DNA of 64,000 nucleotides from NCBI GenBank assembly GCA_900142905.1, contig FSRV01000001.1, positions 1,116,001-1,180,000 of the forward strand, written 5' to 3'. Positions 16,971 to 27,512 of the stretch are shown piece after piece. The position numbers were made by a program, and so were the translations under genes. The notes beneath the pieces are model-generated. The model saw only the letters and a program-made list of their open reading frames with translations. It ran no database searches and was not told the origin of the DNA. The first letter of the stretch is position 1. Each line of letters opens with the position of its first letter. This DNA comes from Burkholderia sp. GAS332. GTDB lineage: Bacteria; Pseudomonadota; Gammaproteobacteria; Burkholderiales; Burkholderiaceae.

Positions 16971-17546
16971 CTAATTTCCTTGACGGGGTTTCAGGATGCG
17001 CTTCGGCGACGAAAATACGACATGGATGTTGAACGCTTGCTCGCCGTTGGTCTCGATCTTCGCGTAGCCCTGTCCATCCGTCTTTCCGTACTGTCTTACG
17101 CCTCCGACATCGGCAACAAACTCCCTATTGGCCAGCGACTCGCCCGTAACACGGTCCCACACCAAGCACCAGCCGGTATGCGTCGCTTCATCTATGGTCT
17201 GCGCTGGGGATGCTGCGGCGGCAACGGTGCTCGCGCCTGCCGCGTTGGTCACGCGTCCTGAGCCTTCAGTGATCGTGAGAAAGATTCCGGGGTTATTGCC
17301 GACGATCACCCTGTTCTTCTTACACGGGCACAGCACCTGATCACCGTCAACAACAACGCCCCGCGACTTTTCGAACATTCCCTGACCGGTACCGAGTATC
17401 TTGAATACGCCCTTGCAGTTGCCGCAGGTTGCTTCGTCGCCACTCAGTGCGACCTTTTTACCGTCGTCGTGAATCGTGGACGAATAAGCCATGACAAAAC
17501 CGCGCGTCGTCGTCGGGTCGCCATGCCGCACCGCTGCCTTACGCAT
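16971..17546 (-). CDS. PAAR-domain protein with C-terminal transthyretin-like extension
   Basis: A 191-residue PAAR protein. The N-terminal domain is the Burkholderia-type PAAR form starting MRKAAVRHGDPTTTRGF and including GDEATCGNCKGVFKI and VLCPCKKNRVIVG, with two CxxC/CxC pairs. After a short Ala-rich linker (residues 105-120) comes a beta domain reading GESLANREFVADVG and GKTDGQGYAKIET, resembling domains that tether cargo to the spike. PAAR proteins cap the VgrG spike of type VI secretion systems. It overlaps the upstream PAAR gene by eight bases and ends two bases before the amidase. Confidence 0.85.
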   Translation of the reverse strand: MRKAAVRHGDPTTTRGFVMAYSSTIHDDGKKVALSGDEATCGNCKGVFKILGTGQGMFEKSRGVVVDGDQVLCPCKKNRVIVGNNPGIFLTITEGSGRVTNAAGASTVAAAASPAQTIDEATHTGWCLVWDRVTGESLANREFVADVGGVRQYGKTDGQGYAKIETNGEQAFNIHVVFSSPKRILKPRQGN

Positions 17547-17919
17547 GGGTGTTTTCTCCGTTCCTGGGAGCGCTCTGGGGCAGCATGTAAGCTGGATCAA
17601 ACAGGCCGGGAATCCGTTCTCCGTCGCGAACCTTGATACCCCATCCGTCCTGTAACGTTTCCGTGATCATGTCGCCGTTGCTCAGGTGCGAGCCGACCAA
17701 GGCAAACGGCCTGTCACCCCAGGCAGCGGCAAACCCCGCTCCGTCGATGATGGTCGCTTCACTGCCGTCGTCGTAGGTGACGACATCGCCAACGCGGGCC
17801 AGTGCCATCCCCCGATATTCTGCTTTGCTCGTCACCTTGGTGACGCGCCCGCCGCGTTCAGTGCGCGAACCGATGGTCGCAAAAAGGTACGTCGTTTCGT
17901 TTTTCTGCTGTTCCAGCAT
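17539..17919 (-). CDS. PAAR-domain protein (second, divergent type)
   Basis: A 126-residue PAAR protein of the other common Burkholderia type. The domain runs FATIGSRTERGGRVTKVTS, then ALARVGDVVTYDDGSEATIIDGAG and ends near AYMLP. It is the first gene of the four-gene minus-strand cassette. I chose the ATG at 17919, which has GGAGACGTCAGC in front. The frame stays open for 53 more codons upstream to 18078, and that stretch (GTSWGHIQGRDALPSIGRW) looks protein-like, so either a longer start or a remnant of another gene fused in frame is possible. Confidence 0.82.
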   Translation of the reverse strand: MLEQQKNETTYLFATIGSRTERGGRVTKVTSKAEYRGMALARVGDVVTYDDGSEATIIDGAGFAAAWGDRPFALVGSHLSNGDMITETLQDGWGIKVRDGERIPGLFDPAYMLPQSAPRNGENTHA

Positions 17920-18267
17920 GCTGACGTCTCCTTCTGGATAGGGCCGCTTGTATTGGCGCTGCCAGCGTCCAATGGACGGGAGGGCGTCACGGCCCTGGAT
18001 ATGCCCCCAACTTGTACCCTCCTCAAAATTGTCGCGTGTGGATATCAGAGCCGTCCGAAAAGCAAAGTGGCACTTCAAAAATTCTTGGGCCTCTTAAGGC
18101 AACTACCCGACACAAGCGCGATCAGCCGCAGTCGATTTTGATTGGTTATCAAAGAATCAAACAAAGGAGCACGCACTATCGCCACCGTGTGCTTTCAGCA
18201 CATGGTCTCGATCAACTTCACAAGCTCACGCTGTTCGCGGCAATGATCGCCGGTCCGTTCGCAAACG
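17920..18267. other. Gap upstream of the PAAR cassette
   Basis: The first 159 bases are an in-frame open extension of the PAAR gene. Beyond about 18080 the sequence is A/T-rich and holds no coding frame that I can support. The promoter of the cassette should lie here, but I see no convincing -35/-10 pair. Confidence 0.4.
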
Positions 18268-18295
18268 AAAAACCGACCCTTGCGAGGTCGGTTTT
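18268..18295. terminator. Rho-independent terminator
   Basis: A 10-bp perfect stem AAAACCGACC/GGTCGGTTTT (18269-18278 and 18286-18295), with the T run continuing on the minus strand. It directly follows, and slightly overlaps, the stop codon of the small broken gene at 18295-18497, which suggests that gene was once expressed. Confidence 0.8.
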
Positions 18296-18497
18296 CATGC
18301 TGCTCTTTCCTTGCTGTCAATTTGTCGGGCGGCGCGCCGTAACACGTATCCGCCGTTCTTTTTGGGGCGGAACATATACGCCTGCTGCCCTCGGTCGTGA
18401 AACCCGCACAGCAGGTCATTCTCCAAGCCTGCGCAGTACTTTGGCGGAATCCGCGTACTATGGCGTTGGCGTCCAGAACGTTTTCGGGCAGGTCCAT
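18295..18497 (-). pseudogene. Possible small gene broken by a one-base deletion
   Basis: An ATG at 18497 begins MDLPENVLDANAIVRG. The frame then degenerates, while the frame one base away continues with PPKYCAGLENDLLCGF and MFRPKKNGGYVLRRAARQ to a stop at 18295, immediately before a terminator. Adding one base near 18450-18454 joins the two into a 67-residue protein. The length (203 nt) is one short of a whole number of codons. I do not recognise the family with certainty, and the reconstruction is a judgement from codon and residue quality. Confidence 0.35.
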
Positions 18498-18661
18498 CTT
18501 GACGTTTCAGCTAGCCTGTTTGGTACGAATCTGCGCTCCGACGGATGATGTCTCAGGAGCGGGCCTGGATGTTCTCCTTGCACCGCAGGATTCGGCGCTA
18601 TGCGCGAACGCTTAGATCGGAGAGCATCGCTCTAGAACAACGGCGAAATCTTTGAAATCCA

Positions 18662-19591
18662 ATGAACGATAAACCGAAAGATAACGGTCCCGAAGGCGAT
18701 TGCACTCTACCTCCCGATCACCCATTGCCTGCGGACCAGTTGGGTCGCTACAGTCCCGAGCGCGACTACTATGCGGAGAAGGACATCGCCGACTATGTGG
18801 AAGGGCAGGCGCGCGATGAAACGGTGCAAAACGTGGAGCGCGTTAAGACAGAATATGTGATAGGCCAGCCTTACGAAATTTGGGACGTTAGTACCAACAA
18901 GGACCGCTGGTGGGTCATCACTAATCCGACAAACCTGTATTCACAGCGCCATTTCCCGAGCCTCGATTACACGCTTTCGTTCCACGTCGGCCTGATGATG
19001 CGCGTCGCGAGTCGCTCCGAGAGAGCCGGCGAGTCGGAGTCGACGCCTTTTGACGAGGTTTTTCGTCGGTAGAACCAAGCCGCAGACTTGTTGGAGCGAG
19101 CTATAGAGGCGGTTGATTTCCAGGTGGTCGGCATGCAGCTTCGCGAATGCTTAATTTTCCTTGTCGCCGCCATTCGGCGCCGTGTTGAAGTGACCTATAA
19201 CAGCGAGCGGCCCAAAGATGCCGATGTTGTCGCTTGGAACAGACTTCTGGTTGGACACCTATGTCCCGGCGAGAAAAACGACGAGCTACGTAACTATCTA
19301 AAGGCGATAACCGAAAAGGCATGGCCACTTGTCAACTGGTTGACGCATCACAGGAACGCTAACAAGACTGCGGCTCTCATCGCAGTTGATGCAGTCGATG
19401 CCATTGTGAAACACTACCTCAGATTGCTTAGCCGCGAGCGTACGGACCGCATTGACCAATGCCCGCGCTGCAAATCACGCAATATTCGTACATTTTTTGA
19501 CGTCGAGATGGGACCGGACGGAGCCTACTTCGAGGCTTGCGGCGAATGCGGTTGGGACAGTCATCCAGGCCGGGGCCCTAGCGCCGACTAA
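18662..19591 (+). pseudogene. Uncharacterised C-terminal zinc-ribbon protein interrupted by an in-frame amber codon
   Basis: The frame from the ATG at 18662 is open to a TAG at 19070-19072 and then continues in the same frame, without any shift, to a TAA at 19589. The whole would be about 309 residues. The join reads FDEVFRR-stop-NQAADLLERAIEAV, and a Trp (TGG) or Gln (CAG) codon one base from TAG would restore it. The C-terminus carries a zinc ribbon, CPRCKS and CGECGW, 25 residues apart. I believe it belongs to a family of uncharacterised proteins found in scattered bacteria, with no known function. The second part could start at a TTG at 19088, but no ribosome binding site supports that. 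Confidence 0.7.
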
Positions 19592-19680
19592 GATCTCACA
19601 TCAAACTAAAACGTGCGCTCATCAAACGCCCACCCCCTCTGGTTGGGCCAGAAGATCACACTTATTCAAGAAGCGTAAAT

Positions 19681-20842
19681 ATGCCAAGAACAGCGACCAT
19701 CGTGCAGGTGTTTGTAGCCTCGCCTTTCAGACGTGCAGCCAGAACGTGAAGCGCTTGAGAGTCTTATTTATGAGATGTACCAGACATGGGGCAGGGCGCT
19801 GGGAATAATGTTCGAATTGGTGCGCTGGGAGACGCATGTGACTCCCGCGTTTGGAAGTGACCCGCAGGCCGTTATAAACAGTCAGATCGGCGACAATTAC
19901 GATGTCTTCATTGGCATCCTTTGGGCGCGGTTCGGTACACCAACTCCGCGTGCCGCCTCGGGCACTATGGAGGAATTTGAACGTGCTTATGCGCGCGTGC
20001 AAGCTGGAGCCAACAACCCAGAGATCATGTTTTACTTCAAAGAGGCCGCTGTCCCGATATCAAAGATTGATCCCGAGCAGCTAAAAAAAGTACAGAACTT
20101 CCGAGGTTCGCTGCCGGAAAAAGGCGGTGTTTACGCAACTTTCGAAGACTTGCCGGGCTTTTCCGCCTCTGTTCGCGTGCATTTGTCATCCTTGGCGCAG
20201 AAGTTTTCTCGAGACCATGCGTCGCTACCACAGGTGGACTCGCCGCAACCGAGGGAAACGCTGACGGCCGAAATTAAGGCAGAGGACGAATTAGGTTTTC
20301 TCGACTACGTTGAGATTTCCGACGCGCGTATCGAGGATATGGTTGCAACTATGGAATTGATATCGGAGGCAACCGTGCGCATGGGATCGCAGTTTGAAGG
20401 TCACATGCGCGAGACAACAAGGCTAGCAACTGCCGGCCCGGACACAAAATCTGCAAAACGACTAATCAAGCGGTGTGCCGACGACATGCAGGCGTACGCC
20501 GGAATTCTGAAAAATCAGACACCTATCCTCGCAGCCAATAGAGAGGCGGCGTTCGACGCGCTGAGCAATTCGCTCACACTACATCGAGAACTCGGCACGG
20601 CAGACACTTCCAATCTTCGCGCGCTCAATGATGCAATCGAACAACTCCGGTCCAACTTGGCGGTGCCGACTGAATCAATGAAGGCATTCAGGGAGACCGC
20701 TGCGAGTTTTCCAAGAATGACGAGCGACCTGAACAAGGCGAAACGACTTGTTGTGGAGCAAATTGATGCTCTGATCGAGGAGTTCGACAAAACTGACAGT
20801 ACTGCAACTAATATCCTGCTGTCGATGGCGCAAATGCTTTAA
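19681..20842 (+). pseudogene. DUF4062 protein gene with a one-base insertion near its start
   Basis: The ATG at 19681 starts MPRTATIVQVFVASP, the expected first strand of a DUF4062 domain, then runs out of frame. Dropping one T of the TTT at 19725-19727 gives VFVASPSDVQPEREAL, the family's usual opening, and joins the 369-codon frame that continues to 20842. The total length of 1162 nt is one more than a multiple of three. The rest of the domain is visible (NYDVFIGILWARFGTPTPRAASGTMEEFERA). A helical C-terminal part follows. Without the fix, translation could begin at the GTG at 19733 but would lack the first strand. The function of such stand-alone proteins is not known to me. Confidence 0.75.
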
Positions 20843-20936
20843 CCCTTTAGCTTCTTGGGGCGGGCGCGAATAACTCAAACATTCAACCCTCGGATTCAGC
20901 GTCCGGGTGCTCGGAAGGCCGGCGCTCGAGCATCCG

Positions 20937-21231
20937 TTAGCGATCACTCGGCTCCCCGATTTTGGCGCAGGCGCTCCGGTCGACGCCGCTGTTCTCGGAA
21001 GCAGGATTCACACATTCCGAACCCCGCTCGCGGCACTCTCGCAGCAGTTGGTGTACACGTCGCCGCTCATTGCGCCACTGGACCGAAAAGATACCGTGTT
21101 TCATCGCGTTCAGTGTGGATACGGATTTACCCGCCTCCGTAGTTGGACCCGTTGCGCTTGTCCATGGCTTCCAGCGTCGGATTGCTTCGGCTTGGTTCGC
21201 CCGCTGTTCCAGCGTCCGTAAGCGGCCTCAT
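20937..21231 (-). pseudogene. Small phage/island-type protein gene with a one-base insertion
   Basis: The ATG at 21231 begins MRPLTDA and then shifts. Removing one G (CC on the plus strand at 21209-21210) continues with EQRANQAEAIRRWKPW, SATGPTTEAGKS and LNAMKHGIFSVQWRNERR to a TAA at 20937. The 295-nt length is one more than a multiple of three. The pattern RRWKPW-x-STGP-x-T-x-GK and the NAxKHG segment match, from memory, a family of short proteins that sit beside integrases in phages and islands. This one would have 97 residues. It supports an integrated-element origin for the region next to ssrA. Confidence 0.6.
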
Positions 21232-21243
21232 GTAAGAGGCATC

Positions 21244-21280
21244 GGGGGCAACTCCATGGAGACATGCGTTCGTTGCCCCC
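21244..21280. repeat. Inverted repeat beside the island's ssrA end
   Basis: GGGGGCAAC at 21244-21252 pairs perfectly with GTTGCCCCC at 21272-21280, with a 19-nt loop. A third, partial copy (ATGCCCCCGGTTGCC) follows after an A run. No T run follows in either direction, so it is not a usual terminator. It could be an integrase arm-type or excision-protein site, which is inference only. Confidence 0.5.
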
Positions 21281-21339
21281 AAAAAATGCCCCCGGTTGCC
21301 CTAGGCTGTCAATTGGAGAAGGTGGGCGAAGCTGGCAAC

Positions 21340-21373
21340 AAAAAACCCCGAGAGCCTTACGCTATCGGGGTTC
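21340..21373 (-). terminator. Rho-independent terminator of ssrA
   Basis: On the minus strand the stem CCCCGA/TCGGGG (21346-21351 and 21365-21370) is followed by a T run, 34 bases past the tmRNA 3' end. If the 15-bp repeat marks the insertion, this terminator belongs to the island side of the junction. Confidence 0.7.
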
Positions 21374-21406
21374 TTGGTAAAACTTTGCAGCCACTTGCAA
21401 GGTGTT

Positions 21407-21421
21407 TGGTGGAGGCGGCGG
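21407..21421. repeat. 3' end of ssrA, possible near attachment site
   Basis: TGGTGGAGGCGGCGG on the plus strand, the acceptor stem strand and CCA of tmRNA, is identical to 15736-15750. The 3' end of ssrA is a well-known integration target. Confidence 0.5.
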
Positions 21422-21776
21422 GAATCGAACCCGCGTCCAGAAGCACTCTACGACTAGTTCTACATACTTAGTTCTGTCATTTGATTTAACCACCACGACG
21501 CGGACGAACACGCTGCGTGACGGCGATTCACTAGATTTTCGACCTTGGCGTCGTGACGCCGCCAAGACTTAACTGACGTATATGACCTCTGTCGGTATTG
21601 CTACCGGTCTTGCGACTCTAGCCCGTCAGTGAACTAGGCAGAGGACGGCGGCCCTTAGGCTGCCAGTGCGAACGTTTCGTCGTTTGCAGTTACGTTTTTC
21701 CCATTGATTAACGAGGTGACGGGTCCTCGGTATGCCCTAGCCGCTTCGCAACCCCTGTCGAAACCAGGTCGCCCCC
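21407..21776 (-). ncRNA. ssrA: Transfer-messenger RNA (tmRNA)
   Basis: On the minus strand the RNA begins GGGGGCGACCTGGTTTCGAC and ends with the T-arm GGGTTCGATTCCCG and CCTCCACCA, about 370 nt. It rescues stalled ribosomes together with SmpB. The reading frame resumes at GCA and encodes the tag ANDETFALAA followed by TAA (21655-21687), the form seen in Burkholderia. The tRNA-like ends pair as expected. It is a one-piece tmRNA, unlike the permuted two-piece forms of some other beta-proteobacteria. A TAAAAT -10-like element lies about 40 bases upstream of the 5' end. Confidence 0.97.
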
Positions 21777-21950
21777 GCGGTTCGTTGCCCAAGACGTCTG
21801 GGCCAGCGTAGATTTTACAATAGTTTGACGGCCGCGTCCTGGCTGATTGTCTTGCCGTCTTGTCGCACTGCTGCACGGTCGCGGTGAGGTGGCGAGACGC
21901 CGTATCGCGTTGGGTGCGTCGTCGCTGTATGCGCTTCGCCGCTCAACCGC

Positions 21951-22664
21951 TCAACCGATATCGCGCAGCAGTTGCAGCAATTCAGCGGGCGAGTGCACGA
22001 CATGCTGCGCGTGCCATTTCGTCGGCGGAATGTCGTTGCCGCAGTAGCCGTAGGCGGCCGCAATGGTCTTCATGCCGGCTGCGAAACCCGCCTGCACATC
22101 ACGCAGATCGTCGCCGACGTAGACAATGCGCTCCGGCACCACATCCAGCTCGCGCGCCGCGTGCAGCAAGGGCGCGGGGTGCGGCTTCGAATGGGGAGTC
22201 GTGTCGCCGCTCACCACGCAGCCCGCGCGCTCTTCGAGGCCGAGCTGGGCGATCAGCGGCTCGGTGAGCCTTGCCGCCTTGTTTGTCACGATGCCCCAGC
22301 GCACGCCCCGTGCGTCGAGATCGTCGAGCAATGCGGGGATGCCGGGAAACAGCACGGTCTCGATGCACAAGTCCGCTTCGTAGTTGGCGAGAAACTCCGC
22401 GCGCATCGATGCGAACTCGTGATCCTCAGGGCCGATGCCGAAGGCCCCGCCGATCAGCCCGCGCGCGCCCGCGGACGCCAGCGGCCGCAGGTTTTCGAGC
22501 GGCACCATCTCGAGGCTGCGATCATGGCGCATTTTGTTGACGGCAGCCGCCAGGTCGGGCGCGGTGTCGGCCAGCGTGCCGTCGAGGTCGAACAGGACAG
22601 CCGTGCAAAGACCGAGCGCGTTGTCGTTGTCTTCGCGTTGGGGCAGGGGCGTGGGATCGCTCAT
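21951..22664 (-). CDS. gph: Phosphoglycolate phosphatase (HAD family)
   Basis: This is a haloacid-dehalogenase-type phosphatase of 237 residues that removes phosphate from 2-phosphoglycolate. The nucleophile motif is VLFDLDGTLADTAPDL near residue 25, the second motif is GIVTNK, and the acidic motif is YVGDDLRDVQAG. A 15-residue polar N-terminal extension precedes the domain. It lies 35 bp downstream of ubiG, the usual ubiG-gph order, and the two are probably one operon. Confidence 0.92.
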   Translation of the reverse strand: MSDPTPLPQREDNDNALGLCTAVLFDLDGTLADTAPDLAAAVNKMRHDRSLEMVPLENLRPLASAGARGLIGGAFGIGPEDHEFASMRAEFLANYEADLCIETVLFPGIPALLDDLDARGVRWGIVTNKAARLTEPLIAQLGLEERAGCVVSGDTTPHSKPHPAPLLHAARELDVVPERIVYVGDDLRDVQAGFAAGMKTIAAAYGYCGNDIPPTKWHAQHVVHSPAELLQLLRDIG

Positions 22665-22699
22665 TGATTGGATTAAGTCCGGGCAGCTCGGGGGGCGGA

Positions 22700-23398
22700 T
22701 CAGGCGTCGCGGCGGCAGGCGAGCATGTAGTTCACGCTCGAGTCGGCGGACAGCGTGAAATGCTTGCTGAGCGGGTTATAAACGATGCCTTTGATGTCGG
22801 TCGTGCGCAGGCCGGCGGCGCGCACGAAGCTCGCCAATTCCGACGGGCGGATGAAGCGCGCGTAATCGTGCGTGCCCTTGGGCAGCATCCGCGCGATATA
22901 TTCGGCGCCGATCACCGCGAACAGATACGACTTCACATTGCGGTTCAGTGTGGAGAAGAACACCCAGCCGCCTGGTTTCACCAGCGTCTTGCATGCTTCG
23001 ACGATGGCGGCCGGTTCGGGCACGTGCTCGAGCATTTCCATGCAGGTGACGACGTCGTAAGTGCCCGGTTCGCGGGCGGCGAGTGCTTCCGCGGCGATTT
23101 CTTCGTAATTGACGGTTACACCGCTTTCAAGGCTGTGAAGATCCGCCACACCGAGGGCCTGGCTCGACAGGTCGATTCCCTTCACGTGCGCGCCCAATCC
23201 TGCCATCGACTCCGTCAGAATGCCGCCGCCGCAGCCGATATCCAGCACGGTTTTACCAGCGAGATGCGCGTGCGCGTCGATCCAGCTCAGGCGAATTGGA
23301 TTGAGTTCATGCAGTGGTTTGAATTCGGCGTTCGGGTCCCACCAACGATGCGCGAGGTCGCTAAATTTCTGCAGTTCGTGGGGATCGGCGTTGGTCAT
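22700..23398 (-). CDS. ubiG: Ubiquinone biosynthesis O-methyltransferase UbiG
   Basis: A SAM-dependent methyltransferase of 232 residues that carries out both O-methylations of ubiquinone synthesis. The N-terminal signature [30 protein letters not shown] is diagnostic when read in pieces. The SAM motif is [13 protein letters not shown] near residue 51 and the post-motif is [11 protein letters not shown]. Length agrees with the family (about 240). It lies between the ompA-type gene and gph, all on the same strand. Confidence 0.96.
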   Translation of the reverse strand: MTNADPHELQKFSDLAHRWWDPNAEFKPLHELNPIRLSWIDAHAHLAGKTVLDIGCGGGILTESMAGLGAHVKGIDLSSQALGVADLHSLESGVTVNYEEIAAEALAAREPGTYDVVTCMEMLEHVPEPAAIVEACKTLVKPGGWVFFSTLNRNVKSYLFAVIGAEYIARMLPKGTHDYARFIRPSELASFVRAAGLRTTDIKGIVYNPLSKHFTLSADSSVNYMLACRRDA

Positions 23399-23567
23399 GG
23401 CGGAAGCTGCCTCGATGAGAGCGGTGAGCGGGCGCTCGAGGATAAACCCTGAGTATATAGGCCGGGCGACGGGGCGGCAAAATGCCGCGCGGCGGCTGGC
23501 GCGTCCTGTTACGGCAGGTCGGGCGCGTACTCGGAGGAGAAGGCGAGCGGCGCCCGCATCTGCGGCA

Positions 23568-23597
23568 TAAAAAAAGCCCCGCCGAAGCGGGGCTTTG
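23568..23597 (-). terminator. Rho-independent terminator after the OmpA-family gene
   Basis: The stem AAAGCCCCGC/GCGGGGCTTT (23573-23582 and 23587-23596) is followed on the minus strand by an eight-base T run. It starts 20 bp past the porin stop codon and separates it from ubiG. Confidence 0.9.
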
Positions 23598-23617
23598 ATA
23601 CTGCGGTAACTTGGAGC

Positions 23618-24265
23618 TTACTGCTTCGAAGTACCGACAACTTCGACTTCCACGCGACGATCCGGTGCGAGGCAGGCGATAAGTTGCTTGCGGTTCTTCT
23701 GGTTGCAACCGGTCGTGACCGGGTTGCGCTTGCCCTTGCCTTCCGTATAGATACGGTTGGATTCGATGCCCTTGCTGACCAGGTATGCCTTGACAGCTTG
23801 AGCGCGACGCAGCGACAGACGGTCGTTGTACTTGTCCGAACCGATGCGGTCCGTGTAACCCGTAGCAACCACGACTTCCAGGTTCAGCGCGCCGATCTTC
23901 GATGCCAGATCGTCCAGCTTTTCCTTGCCGCCCGGCTTCAGGATAGCCTTGTCGAAGTCGAACAGAGCGTCAGCTTGATACGTAATCTTTTGGCTCGTAA
24001 TAGCCGGTGCAGGTGCGACCGGAGCCGGCGGGGTCGGAGCCTGGGCAACCAGGGCGCCATCGCACTTAGCGTTGGCCGTTGCCGGCGTCCAGAATGCATC
24101 GCGCCAGCAAAGCTCGTTCGTGCCGTTCATCCACACGTATTCGCCGGTACCATTCACCCAGTTGTCGTTCGTAGCTTGTCGCGACGCCGGCACCGATTGC
24201 GCCATGGCGGATGCAGCCATAACTGCGGTAGCTGCAATGAACGCGAGCTTTGAAAGTTTATTCAT
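23618..24265 (-). CDS. OmpA-family outer membrane protein
   Basis: A 215-residue protein with signal peptide MNKLSKLAFIAATAVMAASA and cleavage before QS. A short middle region with a Cys pair (ELCWRDAF and NAKCDGAL) and a Pro/Ala-rich linker (APTPPAPVAPAPA) leads to an OmpA C-terminal peptidoglycan-binding domain (residues 90-210). Its motif VVATGYTDRIGSDKYNDRLSLRRAQ includes the Asp and Arg that hold diaminopimelate. There is no full beta-barrel, so it anchors the envelope like the beta-proteobacterial OmpA group. Strong terminator and long leader suggest high expression. Confidence 0.92.
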   Translation of the reverse strand: MNKLSKLAFIAATAVMAASAMAQSVPASRQATNDNWVNGTGEYVWMNGTNELCWRDAFWTPATANAKCDGALVAQAPTPPAPVAPAPAITSQKITYQADALFDFDKAILKPGGKEKLDDLASKIGALNLEVVVATGYTDRIGSDKYNDRLSLRRAQAVKAYLVSKGIESNRIYTEGKGKRNPVTTGCNQKNRKQLIACLAPDRRVEVEVVGTSKQ

Positions 24266-24752
24266 ATTTCTCCTCTCGAAATTGAGATTACCGCAGGTTT
24301 ACTGCGAGCCTGTTGACGAAGACAAGTCATACATTGCTCGAAGTATAACATCGGTGTAGAACAAAAAACGTGCTGTGTAGACTTCGAGCAGTGTCTAACT
24401 CTTTGTGCGTTGGCATTTTGCCATATCGTTCCCTTCCAACGATAAAAAAATCTGCCCCCGATCAAATCGCCCTCCAATTGTGGTGCATGCGCAACAGAAG
24501 CAATCCGCTGAAGGCACCGCCAGTCATGGCTGAGCGGCGGATTGACCCACGCACAAATCGAGCCTGCCCTGGTTGGATAACGGGGCGTTCAGGCGCCGCT
24601 CTCGATCGCCTGCTAATAGGTATACGTACCCCCGCCGGGGGCGGATGCGCGACATGTTAGAATCGCGTGATGCGTTGCGCCTGCAATGCTTACGCGAAGG
24701 CGCGGTTAAGTGACGTTTACGCCGTCGCCTTGGCACGTAAAAGATACGGATA
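24266..24752. promoter_or_regulatory. Divergent control region of the OmpA-family gene and gyrA
   Basis: No gene is visible in this 487-bp spacer. For the porin, a TATACT -10 candidate lies on the minus strand (24342-24347), giving a leader of about 70 nt. For gyrA, a TTAGAAT-like -10 candidate lies near 24656-24662, about 90 bp before the start codon. Neither has a good -35 match. Confidence 0.4.
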
Positions 24753-27389
<2,637 letters not shown>

Positions 27390-27512
27390 TCCGCGTCGGC
27401 AACTTCCAGTCTCAGTTATTGGTTGAAAGCTGCGCCGGGAATAATGGCGTATCGGGCCGATACGTGTCCCGCGCAGCTTGCAGTTCAAATTAATTTCTCT
27501 TAGGGAGTAATG

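Larger units (their letters stand above)
15736..21421. mobile_element. Putative degenerate genomic island inserted at the 3' end of ssrA
   Basis: The 15 bases at the 3' end of the tmRNA gene (21407-21421, including the encoded CCA) recur exactly and in the same orientation at 15736-15750. ssrA lies on the minus strand, so an element inserted at its 3' end would lie on the left, as here. The block between is more A/T-rich than its flanks. It holds a PAAR/amidase cassette and four genes with single disabling lesions, one of them of a phage-island type. No integrase gene is visible, so the limits are inferred. An alternative is a chance repeat in G-rich sequence. Confidence 0.45.

Noticed and set aside
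19070..19072. TAG as a programmed pyrrolysine or readthrough codon
   Set aside because: There is no pyl gene in the window and such decoding is not known in this group; the neighbouring genes carry ordinary lesions, so simple mutation is more likely.
21244..21280. Inverted repeat as a transcription terminator
   Set aside because: No T run follows the stem in either direction; on the minus strand the T run comes before it.
21362..21565. Open frames across the 3' part of tmRNA
   Set aside because: The region is a structured RNA; the peptide reading is accidental. Only the ten-residue tag frame is used.
24266..24752. Replication origin near gyrA
   Set aside because: No dnaA, dnaN or gyrB is adjacent and no cluster of DnaA boxes is apparent.
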